DNA from: Anaerolineales bacterium
Lineage (GTDB): Bacteria > Chloroflexota > Anaerolineae > Anaerolineales > Villigracilaceae
Direction of reading: 5' to 3'
Assembly: GCA_030583905.1 (NCBI GenBank)
Contig: CP129481.1
Location: 620,001 to 684,000, forward strand
Length of the DNA: 64,000 nucleotides
Below the pieces are notes generated by a model. The model was not told the DNA's origin, did not search any database, and saw only the letters and a program-made list of their open reading frames with translations. The position numbers and the translations under genes are program-made. How positions within the stretch are numbered: position 1 is the first letter of the stretch; each line of letters opens with the position of its first letter. Of this stretch, positions 8,149 to 15,937 are shown one piece after another.

Positions 8149-8239
8149 CTTGTCTCCTGATTAATATGAAAGTGGATGTCTTCCATCCTTGAGTTTTATC
8201 ACAAACGAATTCCCTGCGACCCATTCTCCAGTATGGATT

Positions 8240-9301
8240 TTACAGGCTGGAGCGGACGTGCATGATCTCGCCTTCTTTAATGCGATATTCCTTGCCCTCG
8301 AGCCTCAACTTGCCCTTCGCCTTCGCTTCATTCATGGATCCGAGGCTGATGAGGTCTTCGTACGCCACCACCTCCGCCCGAACGAATCCGCGCGAAAGAT
8401 CGGTGTGGATCTCGCCCGCCGCTTCCTGCGCCGTCGCGCCGCGGTGCGTGACCCATGCCCGCACTTCATCTTCGCCCACCGTGAAGAAAGTCTGTTCTTT
8501 CAGCAGTTCGTAGGACAGGTTGATCATGCGATTCAGGCTGAGTTCCTTGATGCCATATTCCTCCATGAAAAGCGCGGCATCCTCGGCGGACAATTGCGCG
8601 ATCTCCATTTCCAGTTTGCCCATCAACGCCACGGAGGGATGATCGAGCCCCCCGGCATCCGGGGCGGACTGTCCCTCGCCGAGATTGAACACGGTCAGGA
8701 TTGGTTTGCGCGACAACAAGCCGAAACTGGACAGTTCCTTTGCCTCTTCAGCAGTGAATTCCATGTCGCGCAAAGGTTTGTTCTCCGAGAGCGTTGCGTG
8801 TAATTTCTCGAACAACTCGGTTTGACGCGCGTTCAATGCCTTGTCCGTGCCGCCCTTTTTGCGTTCGTCAGTGAGACGTTCCAGTTTGCGTTCCACGGCG
8901 ATCAGGTCGTTCAACAGTAATTCGCCGGTCATCATCTCCACATCGCGCAGCGGATTTACGCTCCCGCTGGGGTGCATGACCAGGTCGCTTTCGAAGGCGC
9001 GCACCACAAGCAGAAGCCCGTCCATTTGGTTGAGCTGATTCAACAGCTGCCCGGAAATGCCGCTTTTGGCGGAACCAGTTTCCAGTCCGGCAATATCCGC
9101 GTACGTTACCTTGGCGTAGATCGTTTTCTTCGGGTTGAACATTTTCGAGAGGGCATCCACGCGCGGGTCGGGGACATCCACCACGGCTTGATGCACTTCG
9201 ATGCGTCCCGCCGAGGCGGTGGTTGGGGCGTTGCCGCGGGTGATCGCATTGTAAATGGTCGTCTTTCCAGATTGGGGCAGTCCGATAATTCCTAGTTTCA
9301 T
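8240..9301 (-). CDS. ychF: Redox-regulated/ribosome-associated ATPase-GTPase YchF (Obg family), divergent
   Basis: A 353-residue P-loop NTPase of the Obg/YchF family. The P-loop GLPQSGKTT (residues 7-15) differs from the usual GLPNVGKST; the DIAGL switch, the helical insert (residues 135-200) and a C-terminal TGS domain ending EGEIMHVRSSL are present. The normally NxxE specificity motif reads FNLGE, in keeping with YchF's preference for ATP. The start at 9301 is chosen because the longer reading frame runs through tRNA-Leu; AAGGTC lies just upstream. It is divergent from the tRNA gene with 43 bases between them. Confidence 0.9.
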   Translation of the reverse strand: MKLGIIGLPQSGKTTIYNAITRGNAPTTASAGRIEVHQAVVDVPDPRVDALSKMFNPKKTIYAKVTYADIAGLETGSAKSGISGQLLNQLNQMDGLLLVVRAFESDLVMHPSGSVNPLRDVEMMTGELLLNDLIAVERKLERLTDERKKGGTDKALNARQTELFEKLHATLSENKPLRDMEFTAEEAKELSSFGLLSRKPILTVFNLGEGQSAPDAGGLDHPSVALMGKLEMEIAQLSAEDAALFMEEYGIKELSLNRMINLSYELLKEQTFFTVGEDEVRAWVTHRGATAQEAAGEIHTDLSRGFVRAEVVAYEDLISLGSMNEAKAKGKLRLEGKEYRIKEGEIMHVRSSL

Positions 9302-9302
9302 C

Positions 9303-9330
9303 TTGACCTTGTAGTTGAGAGTGGTATACT
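9303..9330 (+). promoter_or_regulatory. tRNA-Leu promoter
   Basis: TTGACC (9303-9308), 16-base spacer and the extended -10 TGGTATACT (TATACT at 9325-9330), 14 bases before the tRNA. Confidence 0.75.
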
Positions 9331-9344
9331 TGCTTCGCAATTGA

Positions 9345-9427
9345 GCCGAAGTGGCGGAATAGGCAGACGCGCACGACTCAAAATCGTGTTCCCTACGGGA
9401 ATGAGGGTTCGATTCCCTCCTTCGGCA
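9345..9427 (+). tRNA. tRNA-Leu (CAA)
   Basis: A class II tRNA of 83 bases. The acceptor GCCGAAG pairs with CTTCGGC at the 3' end, the anticodon loop CTCAAAA sits on a CACGA/TCGTG stem and gives anticodon CAA, a long variable arm is present (TTCCCTACGGGAA), and the T arm reads AGGGTTCGATTCCCT. CCA is not encoded. Confidence 0.96.
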
Positions 9428-9484
9428 CAGCGAGCAGGTTACCCGGAACGATATTATACCGTACAGGTTTCCGCTCCCGCCTGG

Positions 9485-9515
9485 CATCCTCCTTCTGGAG
9501 GATGTTTGATTTTTA
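9485..9515 (+). terminator. Terminator after tRNA-Leu
   Basis: CATCCTCC (9485-9492), loop TTCT, GGAGGATG (9497-9504), then TTTGATTTTTAT. Confidence 0.8.
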
Positions 9516-9536
9516 TATATCCGTGCCTTTTATCAA

Positions 9537-9564
9537 TTGACTTTGCACCGTCCGAATGTACAAT
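9537..9564 (+). promoter_or_regulatory. Promoter of the mini membrane protein and glgC
   Basis: TTGACT (9537-9542), 16-base spacer, TACAAT (9559-9564); the first ATG with a ribosome site is at 9639. Confidence 0.7.
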
Positions 9565-9638
9565 GGAAATGAAACAACGCTTCTTATCGAAAACCGTACA
9601 TCCTCCAGAGAGTTTCCTCGTGTAAGACGGAGGCACAC

Positions 9639-9743
9639 ATGAAAATTAACCTGATTTTAATCGTCATCGACGTCCTGATCCTGCTGGCGTATCCGATCGT
9701 GTACGTGATTCATCGCATTCGAAGGATGTTGGGGGTAAAATAG
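9639..9743 (+). CDS. 34-residue single-helix membrane miniprotein
   Basis: A short ORF with the ribosome site ACGGAGG six bases before its ATG. The peptide starts MKINLILIVIDVLILLAYP, a single hydrophobic helix, and ends in a positively charged tail (HRIRRMLGVK), which predicts an inside-facing C-terminus. It sits between a clear promoter and glgC, 47 bases upstream of the glgC start, so the two are likely cotranscribed. It is too short for similarity-based annotation and no function is known. Confidence 0.6.
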   Translation: MKINLILIVIDVLILLAYPIVYVIHRIRRMLGVK

Positions 9744-9790
9744 GGGAAATCGTCATCTACATCGTACAAGGATTACCCAGGAGGCTAAAA

Positions 9791-11038
9791 ATGCCGTCAT
9801 TGAACGAAGTCCTTGCAGTGATCTTGGGGGGAGGACGCGGGGCGCGCCTGTATCCGCTGACACAAATGCGCTCCAAGCCAGCCGTGCCGATCGCCGGCAA
9901 GTACCGCTTGATCGATATTCCCATCAGTAATTGCATCAACTCGGAGATCTACCGCATTGCGGTCCTGACGCAGTTCAACTCTGTGTCCCTGCACCGCCAC
10001 ATCACGCGGACCTATAACTTTGATTCGTTCCATCAGGGCTGGGTTCAGATCTGGGCGGCGGAGCAGACCGTCGAGAGCGCGGACTGGTACCAGGGCACGG
10101 CAGACGCGGTCCGCAAACAATTGCTGGAAATACAAGCCGCCGGTTCCAAGTACGTGCTCATCCTTGCGGGCGATCATCTGTACCGCATGAATTACAAGGC
10201 AATGGCGGAATATCACTGGGAGAACAAGGCGGATATCACCGTCGCTGTGCAGCCAGTTTCAAAGGATGAAGTGACGCGCTTCGGAATCCTGAAACGGGAG
10301 GCGGATGGTCACATCACCGATTTTGTCGAAAAACCGAAAGACCCCGAAGTCCAGAACAAGTTCATCAGCCGCGATGATCCTGAGCGCCCCTTTCTCGGCT
10401 CGATGGGAATTTACATGTTCAACACAAAGGTGCTCGTGGAACTGCTGATGGATTTCCCGCATCATGATGATTTCGGCGGCGACACCATCCCGCAGGCGAT
10501 CAATTCGCATGAGGTGTTCGGCTTCGATTTCGACGGCTATTGGCAGGACATCGGGACGATCCGCTCGTTCTATGAGACCAACCTGATGCTGACCACATCC
10601 CAGACGCCGTTCAATTTTTACGATGCGAAATTTCCCATCTATACCGAAACGCGCTACCTGCCCGCATCCATCGTGGAAGACACCCACCTGCAGAATGTTT
10701 TGATCGCGGATGGCAGCCGCATTCTCAAATCCGAGATTACCCATTCCATCATCGGCATCCGCAGCCAGATCGCGGCGGGATGTGTCATTAAGGACAGCAT
10801 CGTGATGGGCGCGGATTACTTTGAGCGGGAGCGCGAGGGCATTCCCATCGGCATCGGCGCGAATTGTCATATCGAAGGCGCGATCCTCGACAAGAACGCG
10901 CGTATCGGTGATAACGTCACCATCCGCCCCTTCCCGCGCGACAAGGATATCGACAACGAAAAATGGTACGTGCGTGACGGCATCGTCATCATTCCAAAGG
11001 ATACGGTGCTGCCATCCGGCACGACCATCGCGCCGTAA
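9791..11038 (+). CDS. glgC: Glucose-1-phosphate adenylyltransferase
   Basis: A 415-residue enzyme making ADP-glucose from ATP and glucose-1-phosphate for glycogen synthesis. The nucleotidyltransferase domain holds GGGRGARLYPLTQMRSKPAVP near the N-terminus (the nucleotide and allosteric-effector region), the substrate segment FVEKPKDPEV and the YWQDIGTIRSFYETNL motif; the C-terminal third is a left-handed beta-helix. Length is normal for the family. The ribosome site CCAGGAGG precedes the ATG. Downstream is a strong terminator. No other glycogen gene is in the window. Confidence 0.95.
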   Translation: MPSLNEVLAVILGGGRGARLYPLTQMRSKPAVPIAGKYRLIDIPISNCINSEIYRIAVLTQFNSVSLHRHITRTYNFDSFHQGWVQIWAAEQTVESADWYQGTADAVRKQLLEIQAAGSKYVLILAGDHLYRMNYKAMAEYHWENKADITVAVQPVSKDEVTRFGILKREADGHITDFVEKPKDPEVQNKFISRDDPERPFLGSMGIYMFNTKVLVELLMDFPHHDDFGGDTIPQAINSHEVFGFDFDGYWQDIGTIRSFYETNLMLTTSQTPFNFYDAKFPIYTETRYLPASIVEDTHLQNVLIADGSRILKSEITHSIIGIRSQIAAGCVIKDSIVMGADYFEREREGIPIGIGANCHIEGAILDKNARIGDNVTIRPFPRDKDIDNEKWYVRDGIVIIPKDTVLPSGTTIAP

Positions 11039-11058
11039 TTCATCATTTCAATGAACAT

Positions 11059-11104
11059 AAGAGCCTGCGCCGGTTTGAACATCAAAAAGCGCAGGCTCTT
11101 TCCA
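11059..11104 (+). terminator. Terminator after glgC
   Basis: AAGAGCCTGCGC (11059-11070) pairs with GCGCAGGCTCTT (11089-11100) over an 18-base loop. Confidence 0.8.
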
Positions 11105-11183
11105 TATCGGTTATTAAACTGTAATCTTTTTCCGCGCATCACAAGAGGGGCTACATTAAAATTATGCTATACTTTTATTAATT

Positions 11184-11429
11184 ATGAAGTCAACGCGCGA
11201 ATTCTGGCATCGCTGGGCTGAGACCTTGCGCCGGTATCAACTTCACGATCTGGTCGCCTCATTCCTTGAAGCAGGAAGCCCTCTTGCACTGCTTGGAGCG
11301 CAGGCGATTTATTTTAGCGGCGGCTTTATCAAGAACGACCAACTGACCGCCCTCGCCCAAACCCTTGAAGAAGAGACCGAAGCACGCGCATTTGCATCCT
11401 TCCTGACCCGCGAAGGAACGGCTCAATGA
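11184..11429 (+). CDS. Hypothetical protein, first gene of the MutL-like cluster
   Basis: An 81-residue soluble, mainly helical protein of unknown function. It begins WHRWAETLRRYQLHDLVASFLEA and has a central Gly-rich hydrophobic segment (ALLGAQAIYFSGGF), too polar at its edges for a firm membrane helix. It starts the eight-gene cluster and overlaps the next gene by four bases (ATGA). An extended -10 box TGCTATACT lies 10 bases before the ATG (TATACT 11168-11173), so the transcript has almost no leader and no ribosome site. It may be an adaptor for the membrane proteins downstream; that is guesswork. Confidence 0.65.
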   Translation: MKSTREFWHRWAETLRRYQLHDLVASFLEAGSPLALLGAQAIYFSGGFIKNDQLTALAQTLEEETEARAFASFLTREGTAQ

Positions 11430-12163
11430 ACCTCACAGCATTGCTCATCCTGCTCGTTACTGCCTTCCTCCTCATCGCCATCACCTTGTGGAAACGAAAA
11501 GCGCCTTCCCGCCTGCGCGATATCCCCGCCCTCACAAAATTGATACGCACATTGGGATTAAGCATCGAAGACGGCACGCGCCTGCACATATCGCTTGGAC
11601 ACGGTAGTCTGCTGGATGCGCGCGGAGGATCCGCTTTTGCCGGTCTTGCCATGCTGCGGATCATTGCCGAGCACACCTCCACCAGTGACATGCCCGCCGT
11701 CGCATCCGCTGGCGACCCGCCGCTTGGTCTGTTGACCCAGGACACACTCCAGGCTGGATACCAGGCTGCCGGGGTCGATGAACTCTACGTCCCCACGACG
11801 GGACGCGTCACCGGCTTGACGCCCTTCAGTTATGCCGCTGGCGCGATGCACATCGCAAAGAACGAAAATGTCTCATCCAATATCATGATCGGTCATTTCG
11901 GACCGGAAGCCGCCTTGCTTGCCGAAGCCTCCGACCGCGATGACATTGCCTTGATCGGCGCCAGCGACAACCTGAGCGGACAGGCGGTTCTTTTCGCCAA
12001 CACGCAGGATGCATTGATCGGTGAAGAACTGTTCGCCGCAGGTGCATACCTCGGCGCGAGCCCATCGCATACTGCCAGCCTCACGGTGCAGGATGTTCTG
12101 CGCTGGCTGGTCATCCTTGCACTGGTGGGCGGCGCTGCCGCAAAATTCCTGGGGGTTCTCTAA
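11426..12163 (+). CDS. DUF6754-like membrane protein
   Basis: A 245-residue protein with one N-terminal helix (residues 4-22) and one C-terminal helix (about 225-243) bracketing a roughly 200-residue domain. The domain carries HISLGHGSLLDARGGSAFAGLAML and SNIMIGHFGPEAALLAEA, Gly-rich turns suggesting an alpha/beta fold. It resembles what I recall as DUF6754 in Anaerolineae; the assignment is from memory. It overlaps the genes on both sides (ATGA and TAATG), so stoichiometric synthesis with them is likely. No catalytic motif is recognised. Confidence 0.7.
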   Translation: MNLTALLILLVTAFLLIAITLWKRKAPSRLRDIPALTKLIRTLGLSIEDGTRLHISLGHGSLLDARGGSAFAGLAMLRIIAEHTSTSDMPAVASAGDPPLGLLTQDTLQAGYQAAGVDELYVPTTGRVTGLTPFSYAAGAMHIAKNENVSSNIMIGHFGPEAALLAEASDRDDIALIGASDNLSGQAVLFANTQDALIGEELFAAGAYLGASPSHTASLTVQDVLRWLVILALVGGAAAKFLGVL

Positions 12164-12774
12164 TGCGCGTCTTTACCGCACTCATTGCCATTGCCACCGG
12201 CATTCTCGTCCTGTTGGGATACTTCCTTCCGCAAGCGGTCGGAATCCAAACCCTTTTATTGAACTGGGCGATCATCCTTGCCGGAGTTGCTGCGCTGGTG
12301 GGAATTTTCAACCTTATCACCGTCCATACAGATAAGATCCGCCGGGCTGAAAAGGGAAGCGTGTACAGCGCTCTGCTCGTTATCGCGTTGGCTGCGACCT
12401 TTATCTTTGGCATCATTCTTCGCCCGCAGCATCAAGCCATGCAGGTCTTGTTGAACGGCATCATCCTGCCCGTCGAAGCGACGTTGATGGGCTTGCTGAC
12501 CGTCTCCCTGCTCTATGCAGCTATCCGCCTCCTGCGCCGCCGTGCGGACGTGATGGGCATCGTCTTCCTGCTGACCGCCGTGCTTATCTTCATCGGTTCC
12601 GCCACACTGCCTTTCGGGGATATGCCCGTATTCGGCACGCTGGTGCGCCCGTGGGTGGCACAGATCTGGGCGCTCGGCGGCGCGCGCGGAATTTTGATCG
12701 GCGTGGCGCTTGGCACGCTCACCACGGGCTTGCGCGTCCTGTTCGGCTTGGACCGCCCATATGGGGGTAACTAA
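12163..12774 (+). CDS. Polytopic membrane protein of the MutL-like cluster
   Basis: A 203-residue integral membrane protein with about six helices, including LIAIATGILVLLGYFL at the N-terminus and GILIGVALGTLTTGLRVLF near the end. A short cytosolic stretch between helices two and three (TVHTDKIRRAEKGS) is basic. No family is recognised. Its start overlaps the previous stop and its stop overlaps the next start (TAATG both times), the signature of obligatory translational coupling, so it probably forms a complex with its neighbours. Confidence 0.7.
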   Translation: MRVFTALIAIATGILVLLGYFLPQAVGIQTLLLNWAIILAGVAALVGIFNLITVHTDKIRRAEKGSVYSALLVIALAATFIFGIILRPQHQAMQVLLNGIILPVEATLMGLLTVSLLYAAIRLLRRRADVMGIVFLLTAVLIFIGSATLPFGDMPVFGTLVRPWVAQIWALGGARGILIGVALGTLTTGLRVLFGLDRPYGGN

Positions 12775-15221
12775 TGGCTGACATCATAAAATGTCCCGCC
12801 TGCGGAGAGGAAAATTCCGCAACCGAACAGTTCTGCCGGAACTGCCAAACCTCCCTGTCATCTGGTGATGCTTCCATCGTGCCCGGTCAGGCTCCCACCC
12901 AGAAACATACATCCGAACTTGAGCACGTCCTGCCGCAATGGCTTAGGGATGCGCGCGATGCCGCCAAAAATATGGACTCGCCATCGGATCCTGATCCACA
13001 AGACGAACAACTTTCCCAACCCATCGCATCCACCGAGGACCTGTTGGCTGGTTTGCGCTCCCAGGCAGATGACGACGACGAAGACGAAGTGCCGGACTGG
13101 CTTGCCAGCATCACAAGCGCTTCCCCGACCCCAAAACAAGAACCTGAGGGATCGTCCGAAGTCCGCTGGGTGGAAATGGGTGGAAAGGATGATTTTCCAC
13201 AGGAGGAAACCGGTCTTTCATGGTTGGATGACTTGCAGTCGTCCGCATCCAAACCGCAGGAAGATCAACTGACGGGTTGGTCGCAGACCGACAGCGAACA
13301 ACCGGCTCCCACGCCCGCTTTTGATGAGCCGCTCCCAGACCTGACCATTGATGAAACTCCGGACTGGCTCAAGCAAATGTCAGCCGATGCGGAAGCTAAA
13401 TCTGTGCAAGGCTTGCAGGCGGAGACGCCCAACGATGCCCCTGAGATCCCAATCGATACGCCTGACTGGTTGAGCGGTCTGCGCGGCGTGGATGAACAAG
13501 GTCAGGGCGCTGAATCTGCATCTGTTTCAGAATCAAGTCCGGGTGAGTCCGATGCGCCCGATCTTTCGTCCATGGATATTCCTGATTGGATGAAAAGTTC
13601 ATCCGAAAACGAAACGCCTGCGCAGGGTGCAACTCCTGCCTGGTTGAAGGATGAATCGGAAAGTCCGCAAAATGAGGATATCCCTGCCTGGATCTCCAGC
13701 GAAGATACGGTGCACCTGATGACCGAACATGCGGAGGAGCCGCAGGAGGAAATACCCGCGCAGGATGATCTTTCCGGCGACCTGCCCAGTTGGTTGAAAG
13801 CCGCCGCACCGGAATCTTTGATCTTCGATTCTCCATCGGAGCGATCTGCGGAGGAACCCGCCTCGGAATCTCTGGACTGGCTTGGGTCATTCCAAACGGA
13901 GGAAGCCTCCCAACCCGAAGCCGATAGACCCGAGCCGGAAACGAACGCTCCGTTTGAATCCGCGCCGGCGTTTACGCCGGAAGCTCAGGCAGATGAAAAT
14001 CTGAACGATCTCTTCACCGAAATGCCGGACTGGCTTTCAAACACACTGGAAACACCTTCATCCGCCGAGCAAAGTGACGAGGCGATCGCGCCCGGCGAAC
14101 TGCCCTCCTGGGTGCAGGCGATGCGCCCGTTGGATTCAGAAACCTCCCCGCTGCCTCTCTCCAGCGACCAAACGTTGGAATCGCGCGGCGCGCTGGCAGG
14201 CTTGCATGGCGTTTTGCCTGCCGCCGTGCCGGGCTTCACCCCTACCAGCAAACCGAAAGCACATTCGATCAAGCTCAACGCCAGCAATGAGCAGTTGGCA
14301 CACGCGGAAATTCTGGAACAGATCCTCACCGCCGAAACTGCGCCCGTGCCGCTTGGATCCGCTCCCGCTGTGAGAGCCTCACGCGGACTGCGATGGTTCC
14401 TCGCGGCTGTCATGTTGCTGGTCGTTATTGTGCCCATTTCCCTGCGCACGCAGTTCTTTGCCATGCCGCAGGGTGTTCCGAACGAAACCTATGATGCTCT
14501 GCTGGTGATGCAATCGATCCCTGCCGATGCGCGGTTGTTGGTGGCGTTCGACTACGAGCCATCCCGCGCCGGTGAGATGGAAGCCGCCGCCGTGCCCTTC
14601 TTCGACAATCTCCTGACGTTGAAACCGCCGCGCCTGACCTTTGTCGCCACCAATGAGACCGGGTCCATACTGGCGGAACGCTTCCTGACCGGACATCTGG
14701 CTGGTCACAACCTCCAAAGCGGAATCAACTACCTGAACTTGGGTTACCTTTCCGGCGGGCAGTTGGGCATCCGCGCCTTTGCGCAAAATCCGTCCGTCAT
14801 CGCCCCGCTGGATATTAACCTCCAGCCCGCATGGACACTGACACCGCTCGAGGGCGTTTCCACCTTTGGGGAATTCACCGCCATGATCCTGCTCACCGAC
14901 AACGCCGATGCAGCCCGCGTCTGGGTGGAACAGACCGAATCTCTGCGCGGGGATACTCCATTCATCATTATCTCCAGCGCCCAAGCTGCGCCGATGATCC
15001 AGCCGTATTACGACTCCGGACAGGTGGATGGCATCATTTCGGGTTTGTATGGCGGCGCGATCTTCGAAACCCACAATGCGGGCAGACCTGGTACGGCGCG
15101 CTCCTATTGGGATGCATACAGTCTTGCCATGTTGCTTGCCACGTTGACGGTACTGATCGGCGGTCTGTGGAATTTTGCGCAGGGAAGGCGCGAACGCGCC
15201 GAAGCAAGGGAGGCAAAGTAA
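12774..15221 (+). CDS. Zinc-ribbon scaffold protein with about twelve P-x-W-L motifs and one membrane helix
   Basis: An 815-residue protein. Residues 1-30 form a zinc ribbon (KCPACGEENSATEQFCRNCQ). Residues 40-480 are acidic and disordered but punctuated by about twelve short motifs of the form [VTILM]P-[DSAQ]-W-[LMVI], for example VPDWLASI, TPDWLKQM, IPDWMKSS, LPSWLKAA and LPSWVQAM. A hydrophobic helix follows near residue 545 (WFLAAVMLLVVIVPISL), then an about 210-residue globular domain, and a second helix close to the C-terminus (SLAMLLATLTVLIGGLWNF). The motif array looks like a multivalent docking platform. It is coupled to both neighbours. Function unknown. Confidence 0.72.
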   Translation: MADIIKCPACGEENSATEQFCRNCQTSLSSGDASIVPGQAPTQKHTSELEHVLPQWLRDARDAAKNMDSPSDPDPQDEQLSQPIASTEDLLAGLRSQADDDDEDEVPDWLASITSASPTPKQEPEGSSEVRWVEMGGKDDFPQEETGLSWLDDLQSSASKPQEDQLTGWSQTDSEQPAPTPAFDEPLPDLTIDETPDWLKQMSADAEAKSVQGLQAETPNDAPEIPIDTPDWLSGLRGVDEQGQGAESASVSESSPGESDAPDLSSMDIPDWMKSSSENETPAQGATPAWLKDESESPQNEDIPAWISSEDTVHLMTEHAEEPQEEIPAQDDLSGDLPSWLKAAAPESLIFDSPSERSAEEPASESLDWLGSFQTEEASQPEADRPEPETNAPFESAPAFTPEAQADENLNDLFTEMPDWLSNTLETPSSAEQSDEAIAPGELPSWVQAMRPLDSETSPLPLSSDQTLESRGALAGLHGVLPAAVPGFTPTSKPKAHSIKLNASNEQLAHAEILEQILTAETAPVPLGSAPAVRASRGLRWFLAAVMLLVVIVPISLRTQFFAMPQGVPNETYDALLVMQSIPADARLLVAFDYEPSRAGEMEAAAVPFFDNLLTLKPPRLTFVATNETGSILAERFLTGHLAGHNLQSGINYLNLGYLSGGQLGIRAFAQNPSVIAPLDINLQPAWTLTPLEGVSTFGEFTAMILLTDNADAARVWVEQTESLRGDTPFIIISSAQAAPMIQPYYDSGQVDGIISGLYGGAIFETHNAGRPGTARSYWDAYSLAMLLATLTVLIGGLWNFAQGRRERAEAREAK

Positions 15222-15222
15222 C

Positions 15223-15933
15223 ATGATCATTTCCGCGGATATGATCAGCGGTGTCCTCAGTTTCATCTTTACGATCCTCGTCCTCAGTTATCTGATCGGG
15301 GATAATGCGCTATTCCGCATCGCGGTCTATATATTTGTGGGCGTTGCCTCCGGCTATGCCGCATCCGTGATTTGGCTGCAGGTGCTGACCCCCCGCCTGT
15401 TCATCCCAACCCGATCCGTGCTTATGACCGGTGATCTGACACAGGGCGCGCTCCTGATCGTGCCATGGCTTGGTTTTGGCTTCATCCTGATGAAATTATC
15501 ACCCCGCCTCTCAGGAGTTGCCCGCATTACCATGGCATTTCTCGTCGGCGCCGGTGCAGCGGTCATCCTTGCCGGGGCAGTGATTGGCACGCTCATCCCT
15601 CAGATAAATGCGACCATCAACTTCTTCGATCCACAGCTTGCCGCCGAGCGCAACATCAGCCTCGCGGAAGTGCTCGGCAACGGTGCTATTATCCTCGTCG
15701 GTGCAGTGACATCGCTGGCTTATTTCCATTTCGGTACGCGTCCCAAGGCTGATGGTTCCACGAACCGCCTTGCGCCCATCGAGATTCTCGCCTGGATCGG
15801 GCGAATCTTTATCGGCATCACATTGGGCGTAATCTTCGCGGGCGTCTTTGCCGCCGCGCTGACCGCGTTCATCGAACGTCTCTCCTTCCTTTTCGAATTC
15901 ATCGACTCGCTGTTCTCCATGTTCAGGTCATAA
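15223..15933 (+). CDS. Polytopic membrane protein of the MutL-like cluster
   Basis: A 236-residue membrane protein with about six helices, starting with GVLSFIFTILVLSYLIG and ending with an amphipathic segment RLSFLFEFIDSLFSMF. The start at 15223, one base after the upstream stop, is preferred to an earlier in-frame codon inside the scaffold gene; AGGGAGG lies upstream. No family is recognised. Gly-rich helices (FLVGAGAAVILAGAVIGTLI) suggest close helix packing as in channels or export components, which remains inference. Confidence 0.7.
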   Translation: MIISADMISGVLSFIFTILVLSYLIGDNALFRIAVYIFVGVASGYAASVIWLQVLTPRLFIPTRSVLMTGDLTQGALLIVPWLGFGFILMKLSPRLSGVARITMAFLVGAGAAVILAGAVIGTLIPQINATINFFDPQLAAERNISLAEVLGNGAIILVGAVTSLAYFHFGTRPKADGSTNRLAPIEILAWIGRIFIGITLGVIFAGVFAAALTAFIERLSFLFEFIDSLFSMFRS

Positions 15934-15937
15934 GATC

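Noticed and set aside
8240..9487. Longer YchF frame starting at 9487
   Set aside because: It would run antisense through tRNA-Leu; the family N-terminus and an AAGGTC site point to 9301.
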